Assembly (NCBI RefSeq): GCF_037176765.1
Contig: NC_090023.1
Span: 99,681,366-99,745,365, forward strand
Reading direction: 5' to 3'
DNA from: Anolis sagrei
Lineage: Eukaryota; Chordata; Lepidosauria; Squamata; Anolidae
DNA length: 64,000 nucleotides
Part shown: positions 55,801 to 64,000 of the stretch, in pieces
Numbering within the stretch: position 1 is the stretch's first letter
Layout: every line of letters begins with the position of its first letter
Position numbers and translations under genes: made by a program
The notes under the pieces: generated by a model
Seen by the model: the letters and a program-made list of their open reading frames with translations, nothing else
Databases searched by the model: none
What the model was told of the DNA's origin: nothing

Positions 55801-56259
55801 AATAGAGTTGTATTTGGAAGCAAGTCCTGCTGAGACGAGTGGGGTGAGTCCTACTGAATTGAAGCTGGTGGGAGTACAATAGCAGCCTTAAGGGTTTGGC
55901 ATTTAATTGAAAGTATACATAATAGGTATTTGTGTAAGCAGAAGTGCTTACAATGTCTTTAAAATATCAGGCATTTTTTGTTCCACGCTGAAATGCAATA
56001 TCTTTTCTAAAATATTGTATTGGATAAACTGGTTTCTGCCTTCTAAGCAGCATACGTATATTGATAACTTTGATAGAACTGAAATGTTTTTAAACATTTT
56101 AAACACACAAATGTTTATTGTTTTGTTAAGCTATTGATACTCTTGATATTCCAAGGACTTTTCTTTGAGATGTTTTCAACCCAGAGCTTACCAGATATGA
56201 AAGAGTCTCTGGAGTCATTTTTAACTGGCAGGGTTATGAATGGATATTTAATATAGTAG

Positions 56260-56611
56260 AGTGGTTCCCAACCTGTGGTCTGTGGACCAGCAGTAGTCCG
56301 CAAGAATTAAATATGTTCCATGGCCTCACTGTTACTACACTGTTGCAACAAGAGTGACTGGTCTTGCGAAACCCTGATATAGTGCTAAGGGTTATTAAAT
56401 ATGGTTTTTTATGGGTGAGCAGATGGCGACTACTGGGTGGCATATGTTCTGTATCAGAAACTAGAGCTGTTGTGGTCTAGCCAATGCAATTTTTTTGAAT
56501 CAGCACCCTAAATTACCAAACCTTACCTAAAGTGGACCAAAAACCGATTTGTAACCCTTTTGGTACTAATGTTGGAGAGTGGTCCCTGTTCAAAAAAAGA
56601 TTGGGAACTAG
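56260..56611 (+). mobile_element. hAT non-autonomous element (GTGGTCCCTG family), full length
   Basis: GTGGTTCCCAACCTGTGGTC at the left and AAAAAAGATTGGGAACTA at the right are inverted. The interior has CTGTTGCAACAAGAGTGACT and GGAGAGTGGTCCCTGTTCAA, the single-copy ancestor of the minisatellite unit. Confidence 0.85.
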
Positions 56612-57019
56612 ATATACAAGGGGAGTGATGGAGGAAGAGGAAGAGGAATTATGTGAGTGAAGTTTACTGCTGGGCTGATTGGAACTTCTCAGGTGGAAGA
56701 TGAATTGGCTGTAGGTCTTCAGTATATGATCATGGCTGCAAGACTGTTTTATATTTAAAAAGAGAAGGATTCATAACTACCAACCATGGAGGGATGGTTG
56801 ATTAAACTGACAGATTTAGCAGAAATTGATAAATTGTCTTGTTCGATAAGAGAAAGGTCATTTCTCAAAGTCTGGAAATTCCCAGTAGACTTTTAATGAA
56901 AGAAAGAAAATGACTTGGCGACCTTTGGTTTAGATGATTAGAAAGTATAAGTTATTGAAATAAAAGATGATGTGGAAATTCAGGTGACACAGACATGAAT
57001 AATTAAATGTGTTTATACC

Positions 57020-57137
57020 AGGCATGCGTAAACTTGGGCCCTCCAAGTGTTTTGGACTTCAACTCCCACAATTCCTAACAGCCTCAGGCCCCTTCCTTTT
57101 CCACTTAAGCAGCTGAGGGGGAAAAGAAAGGAGCCTG
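57020..57137. mobile_element. hAT MITE, truncated (CAGGCATGGGCAAAC family)
   Basis: CAGGCATGCGTAAACTTGGG, CAACTCCCACAATTCCTAAC and GCAGCTGAGGGGGAAAAG; the right arm is lost. Confidence 0.75.
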
Positions 57138-57375
57138 TATTAGTGGATATGTTTTAAGTTGTGCGCTTGATTCTTGGAGAAGTGAGAGCCACCACATGTG
57201 ACTTGTCCTTTCTGTTTTTTTTAAAACAGCCAACTGTCTGCTAAAGCAAGGTGGGAAATGTCTTGCTAGAGCAAGGCATTGTTCTGTCCTGTCTGAAGGA
57301 AGCTCCAATAAGGCCTTTCCTTAAAAAAATACAATAAAACAAAACACTTCCTGAATCCTACCTTATTATAAAATT

Positions 57376-58173
57376 ATTAGTTTGCCTCCAGTGTCCCTTT
57401 TTTGGAAAAGGTTCTGGAACATGTGGCCTCCCAACTTATCTAGATTGATTTCAGTATGGCTTCAGTTTTGGTTATGGGATAGAGATGAATTACCTACATT
57501 GGGAGCTTGGACACTGCTTTGGAGAGCCTCTGGAAACCCAGAAAGTGGTGCTCAGGGACACCCCTTCAACACCCTGGCTGCTGGCCTGTGGGGGTCCCTC
57601 AACTTTGCCTTGTGCCCCATGTTGTTTAACATACACCTGAACAGGCTGGGAAAGCATGTCCAGAGATTTGGGATTCATTGTCACCAATATGCACAAGACA
57701 TTAAATTCTAGTTCTCTTTTCCATTTAACTCCAAGAAATCTGTCTCACTGCTAAAGCAGTGCCTGTTGGCGATTTCTGGAGAAGCCAAACCTGGCCACAA
57801 TAACATATGCCTTGGTTACATTCCAGTTGGATTATTCTAACGCACTCTACATGGCACTGCATTTGGGAACAGCTTGGTAACCTCAGTAGGTTCAAAATTC
57901 TGCAACTAGGCTGCATATGGCTTCCTTGCTGAAACAACTTTACTGGCTACCAATCTTGTCTCCAGGTACAATTGAAAGTGCTGATTTTGTTACAGCTTAG
58001 GTTCAACTTTATGAGAGCCCATATCAGCCCAAGTTTTATGATATTCAAGGGAGGGCTTGCTCTTCACTGTACTACTTAATGTCCTTAAACTTTTGTGTTC
58101 ATATTAATTTAACTGCTCTGCTTTAATTTATGCTGTAAGCGGCTTTGAAGCCCATTCAGGAGAAAAGTAGCAC
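57376..58173 (+). mobile_element. L2-type LINE, RT domain to 3' UTR
   Basis: The frame at 57382-57711 holds SLNFALCPMLFNIHLNRLGK and HCHQYAQDIKF, equivalent to the L2 RT motif region around the catalytic YADD. Downstream YSNALYMALHLG and a TGTAAGCGGCTTTGAAGCCC tail follow. Old and much decayed. A Helitron separates it from its (AAAT)n tail at 58453-58475. Confidence 0.8.
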
Positions 58174-58452
58174 CTACATAAATAAAAATGTAATGTTCAT
58201 TTGTGGAATTAACATAACTCAAAAACCACTGGACGAATTGACACCAAATTTGGACACAATATACCTATCAGGCCAAAATACTGAAAAACACAGCGGAAAA
58301 GACTTAAAAAGCAAACAACAACAACATTACAACACATGCGCAAAACCACATATATACACATATACACAAATATACACACACACACATATATACACACACA
58401 AAACAAATATACAAAGACTCGGTCACAGCAACGCATGTCAGGGGATGGCTAG
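58174..58452 (+). mobile_element. Non-autonomous Helitron nested in an L2
   Basis: CTACATAAATAAAAATGTAA and CTCAAAAACCACTGGACGAA at the 5' side; GGTCACAGCAACGCATGTCA then CTAG at the 3' end. A CA-rich microsatellite lies inside. No target duplication is expected for this class. Confidence 0.8.
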
Positions 58453-58599
58453 CATTAAATTAAATAAATAAATAATGGCCTATTGCTGGTTTAGGATAAC
58501 ACAGGATCTTCCAGCTTTGAATATGGTAATTTCTTTCTTCAATATGATCTTTAATTTATTAAAACACTTCACATACATAAATACATATGTTTTCATAGC

Positions 58600-58890
58600 T
58601 GTTTTCATAGCTGGGTTTAGTAAATGTCCTTCTGGCAGCAGGCTAAAACCTTTTTATTCAAGTAGGCTTTTAAAGATGAAGGTGTTTAAGATCAATTCAG
58701 GGGGTGCTGTGGTTTTTAACTTTAAATGTGTTTTAATGGTTTTAACTTTAAAATTCTGTTTATATTTAATCCTGTTTTAATATTCATATATTTGTATATT
58801 TTAAATAGTTATGTTGATGTTAAGCTGTTTGAGTCCCCTATGAAGGAGCTAAAGCAGGAAATAATAATAATAATAATAATAATAATAATT
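58600..58890 (+). mobile_element. L2-type LINE 3' end with (AAT)n
   Basis: AAACCTTTTTATTCAAGTAG, AAGCTGTTTGAGTCCCCTAT and (AAT)n at 58861-58890. Confidence 0.65.
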
Positions 58891-60053
58891 GCTTCAGTGT
58901 AAGTTTGTACACAGTGATTTCAATTGACAAGGGGGATTTCTTTATGGAAAAAGAGCACATAATACCTCACTGAATGAAAAATTACACATATGTTGGAGGT
59001 AACTCTGATTTTGTCAATGACACATGAATACTTGCCTTATGGAGCTATTTTATGCAGATATTGACATTGCTTCTGTGTAGTGGTGAGTGGGGCTGCAGTG
59101 ATTTATTTCTCATTCTTCGCTATGAATTGTGTATTCCCTGTGCAAGTATATCTTCTTGCCTTGAATTTCAGATTAAGCATTAATTGAGGTATTTGACACA
59201 GGGCAAATGAGTAAAACACTGATAGAATATATTTCCTTGCTCATATTGCAAATCTGTATACTCTTTATTTTGGAGTTGGCCCCAATGAACTCAGTGTGGC
59301 TTTCTTCTGAATACATACAATTGTACTGTTCATTGCAAACTGTTCCCAAAGCTGCCACATTAAACAAGAAATTGCGAAAACTAGAGGACATTGTTCAAGG
59401 TTGAAATCTTATGTACACTTCATTGGGTTTCAGCCACATCAAATACTCTTTTAACACTGAACACATGTTTACTTCTGAATAAGTATAGGATCATACAGAA
59501 GCGAGGATTTTTTTCTAGTTTTAAAGAAACCTTATGTAAATGTAAATTGTTACAGAAGTTGCTTTTTATGAGGTGCTAATGTTTCTGTTAAAAACAAACA
59601 TTTCTGACACTTCTGTAACTGAGTCAGCTACAAAACTAGCATTATGCAGAAGTAGGCACTGTGGTTTTGTGCTACTGTAATTCTATGAACTTGTCATCTT
59701 CTTAGAAGACACATAATTATTTCCTACTAAGGAAATGATTGCATGATTCAAAAACTGGTTTCAGATTATAGTGCATCTACACCTTAATTTTGGCTTTCTG
59801 TCCCACTTGATCAGGAACTTAATTTAATTACAGATATGTTTGTTTGGGTCCTCCATAAGACTTGGGATAGAGAACTGGGACTGAGCCTATTTTTTGTCGC
59901 GTTGTGGCAAATGAATCTTCGAATCATGACATTCGCGGAAAGGACAAGAAGAAAGGCATATAGTTCTATAGTGTTTTTGTCTTTTGAAATGCATGTTTTA
60001 AATCCCTTTGCACCGAAATAGTTCTATTTTTTGTGAAGTCCAGTCATTTGTAA

Positions 60054-60310
60054 GGAACCCCTGGTGGCACAATGGGTTAGACCCTTGTGTTGCCAGGTCT
60101 GCTGCCTGAAAGGTCAACAGTTCAAATCTGGAGAGCAGGGTGAGCTCCCATCTGTCAGCTCCAGCTCCCCATGCAGGGACATGAGAGAAGCCTCCCACAG
60201 GATAGTAAAACATCTGGGTGTCCCCTAGGCAATGTCCTTGCAGACAGCCAATTCTCTCACACCAGAAGTGACTTGCAGTTTATCAAGTCACTCCTAACAC
60301 ACACACAAAA
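60054..60310 (+). repeat. tRNA-derived SINE (type B)
   Basis: GGAACCCCTGGTGGCACAAT at the head, AAGCCTCCCACAGGATAGTA in the body, GAAGTGACTTGCAGTTTATC and CTCCTAACACACAC at the tail. Confidence 0.9.
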
Positions 60311-61184
60311 ATTGTCAGCTACTCCTAGGTTCAGTAAGCTAAAAGAGGTAAATTTGAATACTTTCCTATTGCTTATTGTGTCTTGAGACAGAAGATAGCA
60401 ATTGTGGCCTTTAAAATGTTTTTGGCCTACAGCTCCCATCTTTCCTAACCAATATAGTTAATGGCAGGTGAATATATATGCACTGCAGTCAAACAATGCT
60501 TGGAAGGGCACGTAAGCTCTTGGCAGTTCTAAATGTCAATGCATACACCCTTTTTAACGTACTTAAAGGGAGATGATCATGACAACTGAGGCTGTTACAA
60601 ATTGGAAAATTTCTACTGCCCCTCAAAATACTGTGTTTTAGTGGTGGGTAGATAGGGATGGTTCCTGCAATAGGCTGTATGGTTTTCGGCAAAATTTCTT
60701 TATCTATTTTTTTTCTCATAACTTGTTTCCAACATCTCTGTCATACTGGCATTAAAAAGCAGAAGTGAGATAAAGAAAGATAACTGAGCAGTAAGATTGA
60801 GAACTTCAGAAATCTCCATCTTGAGAGGAAAGGGGAGGTACAATGTTTTCACTGTGGCAGCTGTTGTTGACTAGTGTTGTCCCCGTTCGTCGATAAACAC
60901 AATGTGGGATATTTGGTGCTTTTTCTGGCCTTACTAAGACAAGATACAATGGAGTTACTTTATCCTGGGAATAATCTCCTAAGCAGTCAATGTCATCTCT
61001 ATCCAGAAGTTCTTGCTTACATGCACCAAATAATTCCACCCCGGGGGCTGATGTGCCCTGGCATTTGTGTGAACATCTATAAGGATGGAGCATGTGTGTC
61101 CAAGAGTCCATGTGAAGGCTTCCACATGGCATGAAATCCAATTTTACTACAGGTTCCAGATCACTGTAGGTATTTGTGCTAGAT

Positions 61185-61379
61185 CAGGAGTGTCAAACTC
61201 ATTGTCACTATGGGACACATCAGCCTTATGTTTGCTTTCAAAGAGCCAGTTGTAATTCTTTAGCTGTATAAATGCAACTTTGTTGCCCTGACATTGAAAG
61301 TTTCACAGGCCACATAAAATGATGTGACAGGCTGAATTTGGCCCGTAGGCCTTGCATTTGACACATGTCTGCTAGATGT
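61185..61379. mobile_element. hAT MITE (CAGGRGTGTCAAACTC family), 195 bp
   Basis: CAGGAGTGTCAAACTCATTG / GCATTTGACACATGTC termini with an exact 8-bp duplication TGCTAGAT (61177-61184, 61380-61387). Confidence 0.92.
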
Positions 61380-62395
61380 ACAGATGGCTAGAGTAGAGTT
61401 AGTTGGCCTGCATAAATTCAAGAGTTGGATTAGACAACATGTGCTTGCTCATTTACTGGTCTCTTGGAACATACCAATTTCCAGATAAGTGTACTCTCCC
61501 TTCAATCATCCAGCCTGTTGAATATCTGTGGCAGACTGGACACCAAGGAATGTTATACTGTAGCCATCTTTACCTCCTGTACTTGTGCAAATGCTGGAGG
61601 CATAATATGGCATTGCTGTTCTAGTATACAGTTTCTTGGAACTAAGTGGTCCATTTTGGAATACCCTGTATAATCAAGTATAAGTCTAGAAATTTCAGTG
61701 GAAAAAAACCAACATCAAACCCCTGGGTTGATTTTTTGGAAAATGGCATTTATAACCTTGTGGAAAACACCATTTGGAGATCATAACTCTTTAGAAAAGC
61801 ATGACCTTTCAGATAAGAGCCAAAAAGCACTTTAGAGTAGAATCTTCTCTTGTGGTATACAACCAGATGTAATTATGTAAGGAAATGGTTTCAGTTGTTA
61901 GACTGAATAACCTGTTATCACAGATCTGTTAGGAAAACAGATTTGCCAGTGCACAAAACAACGTGTTTTTAGTGCACTCTCTCTCTCCCTCTCCCATAAA
62001 ACAACTTGTTTTATATCATGCACTCAAGAGACAATGATGAAGTAGACTTTGATAAAAAATAACATATTTGGTTTACTCACAACCTTTATGTGTTCAGCAT
62101 ACACAGGTACACAGTCTATTTCAGTTATGTTTGAGATAATTCTCTGTGCCATCCAGCCAGGACATCTCTCTTGCAACAAAACAGCTATCAACAGGTCACA
62201 TAGTCAAAAGGAGAGAGAGAAAGAGCATGTGGTCTGCAACTCTTTCTATAACTTCTCAGAAACCATAGAGTAAAGGAAGCTGCATACCAGAACATACATA
62301 TATACAGGAAACAGTAAGCAACAGGATCATAGATAAACATTACTAGAGAAGGCTTGAAGAAGGTTGTCATTTCCAACACGATTTATCCGCAGTCA

Positions 62396-62707
62396 TCTAT
62401 ATAAATAAAAATGTAATGTTCGTTTGTGGGATTAACATACCTCAAAAACCACTGGATGAATTGACAACAAATTTGGACACAATACACCTATCAGGCCAAC
62501 AAGTGACCATCACTCATAAAAACACTGAGAAACACAGCAGAAGAGACTTTAGAAGCCAAAAAATAAAAAATACAATACAACGCATGCGCATATATATATG
62601 TGTATATATACACATATACACAAATATATATACACACACAAATATACACACACAAAAAACACATATACACATACTGGGCCACAGCAACACATGGCAGGGA
62701 TGGCTAG
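62396..62707 (+). mobile_element. Non-autonomous Helitron
   Basis: Starts TCTATATAAATAAAAATG after an A and ends GGCCACAGCAACACATGGCA ... GGCTAG before a T: the canonical TC...CTAG ends in an A|T target. A GCCAC/GTGGC-type hairpin (slightly decayed) lies just before the 3' end. An internal TA/CA microsatellite is present. Confidence 0.85.
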
Positions 62708-62877
62708 TTGTAAATATTGTAGCTTAATTCTTCTCAAAAAAAAGGAACGATTACTGAACTTTCCTCTGGGTAGATTAGTGAAAGCTAATGGCTTAGTATG
62801 TTCCAGGAGTACACTTCAGTGCCACTTCTGTCCTTTTTGAATACCTCAGTGGGAAATTGGCAGTAGCAGACAGACAC

Positions 62878-63030
62878 AGTAGGTGCCCCCGAGGAAGCTT
62901 TGGTGCTTTCCCCCCTCCACAGAATGACCCTTGACTTATTTAAGGGTCCATATAAAAATCCCTAATGATGTTCCCAAAACCTGCTCTCAGCTTATATATA
63001 AGATCAGCTTATATGTGAATGTATATGGTA
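62878..63030. mobile_element. MITE scrap (CTCATGTATAAGT family)
   Basis: AGAATGACCCTTGACTTATT and AGCTTATATGTGAATGTATA resemble the interior and end of the family at 30205. Confidence 0.4.
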
Positions 63031-63296
63031 ACTAGTACTACATAGCACAACACTCCCACCATTAAGCCACTGGAGAAAACACTGCATGTGTGTGCAATAA
63101 AATAACAGTATTTTTGGTAAATAAAAAGTGGCCAGTTGCTAGTATAAGACAGGCTGTCTGGGAGGCAGTTTTCAGTTGTACTGCCTGATTTGGAGTGTGT
63201 ATCTATCCATCAGCTGCCTCCCACAGTTTGTTCTCATGGGCAAATTACCCCAACAGTAACTTCAGCTGATAGACTCCATTTCTCTTTTCCCTGCAG

Positions 63297-63368
63297 GTCC
63301 TCAGTATGCACTTAGCTGGTGATATCACACCCACAATAGACCCAGTGCACGCTTCATATAGGGGTTAG
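63297..63368 (+). other. Candidate cryptic or poison exon in SLC9A7 intron 1
   Basis: Seventy-two bases lie between a strong acceptor (TTTCTCTTTTCCCTGCAG|G) and a perfect donor (AG|GTAAGT). Joined to exon 1 in phase 1 it reads GPQYALSW then TGA, so inclusion would end translation early. It does not match any NHE7 exon. It may be a chance pair of splice-like sites. Confidence 0.25.
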
Positions 63369-64000
63369 GTAAGTGCGAATCTTTTCAGCAATATTGTATT
63401 TTTTCACCTGTCTTAATATTCTTATTTTATTGTTGGCCTATAAAATAAGAATATTTTAATAAGGAAAACATGCTATATTGAACAGCCACAAAGATGTCCA
63501 CTTATTCCCCCTTAGTGAGCTTCCTGGAGGGCTGTGATGTCACCAGCAGAGTCCATCCTAGTTGGACTGGCCAGTCACTGGGTACCTGGAAGTTCAAACA
63601 TTTTGGAAAGGCATGAGCGTTTAGAGACCATAACCTTTTGGAAAACCAGAAATCTCTATAGCCTTTTGGAGAATAATTGGCATTCACACTATTTGGAATA
63701 ATCATAATCTTCTGAGGAGTATGATCTTCCTAAGAAGAATTAAATTATCTTCTTTGGCTTAGTGGTAAATATTCACTAGTATTCATGCAAGGCAAATTAG
63801 GCTTCTCAGTTGTTAGACTGATATACCTGGTTGTGTCTCTGAACTGTTAGGAACAAAGATATGCCAATGCACAAAATATATAGCAGACTTCAGAAGTGTT
63901 ATTTTAGTTACCCAAAAACACCTACTCTCCCATAAAATATATTGCTTTTAAACCATGCTCTCAAGAGACCAAAATAAGTAGTCTTCATTCAAAGTTACAT

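Larger units (their letters stand above)
50886..64000 (+). other. SLC9A7: SLC9A7 intron 1 (5' part)
   Basis: From donor GTGAGG to the window end no sequence matching the next NHE7 exon (LIVGVILRYG) is seen; the mammalian intron 1 is very long too. Contents include a hAT MITE directly after the donor, Penelope ends, L2 and CR1 pieces, SINEs, hAT elements and two Helitrons. The longer unassigned stretches are 52.52-53.15, 55.8-56.25, 56.62-57.0, 58.9-60.04, 60.31-61.17, 61.39-62.39 and 63.03-64.0 kb. Confidence 0.8.

Noticed and set aside
50886-64000. SLC9A7 exon 2
   Set aside because: No frame resembling LIVGVILRYG follows an acceptor of the right phase; it must lie beyond the window.
1-64000. 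Endogenous retrovirus or LTR element
   Set aside because: No paired LTRs, primer-binding site or gag/pol/env-like frames were seen; all reverse-transcriptase remnants are LINE type, and the Penelope remnants are endonuclease-region and 3' ends only.

Overview
This is vertebrate nuclear DNA, most likely from a squamate reptile (an iguanian such as an anole is my best guess). Genes are split by GT-AG introns. The spacers are crowded with a squamate-type mix of repeats: RTE/Bov-B, CR1 and L2 LINEs, tRNA-derived SINEs with Bov-B-like tails, Penelope-like elements, hAT and mariner-like MITEs, and Helitrons. The species call is inference from repeat content only.

Two genes are recognised with confidence. 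RP2 (ARL3 GTPase-activating protein) lies whole on the minus strand. Its five coding exons run from 38939 down to 26557 and encode 372 residues; the CpG-rich promoter is near 39.0 kb and a repeat-free 3' UTR probably reaches about 24.6 kb. Exon 1 of SLC9A7 (NHE7, a trans-Golgi Na+,K+/H+ exchanger) lies on the plus strand at 50570-50885, and its intron 1 fills the rest of the window. The two genes are divergent with about 11.5 kb between them, as in mammals. A third CpG island (17.25-18.15 kb), with a good minus-strand splice donor, sits where mammalian synteny puts the promoter of JADE3. It is annotated as the probable non-coding JADE3 exon 1. No JADE3 coding exon was found in 1-17800.

Layout: 1-17.8 kb, probable JADE3 intron 1 with SINEs, MITEs, CR1 and Bov-B; 17.2-18.3 kb, CpG island plus an (AAGGG)n purine tract; 18.3-24.6 kb, intergenic repeats; 24.6-39.1 kb, RP2; 39.1-50.3 kb, intergenic, almost solid LINE/SINE/Penelope debris ending in a minisatellite of roughly 60 copies grown out of a hAT element; 50.3-64 kb, SLC9A7 promoter, exon 1 and intron 1.

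No bacterial-type system, CRISPR array, rRNA or stand-alone tRNA gene was seen. The less ordinary observations concern mobile-element biology: TA-centred 8-bp target duplications, the MITE-born minisatellite, head-to-head Penelope ends, a SINE with unusually long flanking repeats and a shared SINE/LINE tail. A possible poison exon in SLC9A7 intron 1 is also reported. All family names were assigned by eye from remembered consensus sequences and no database was searched.
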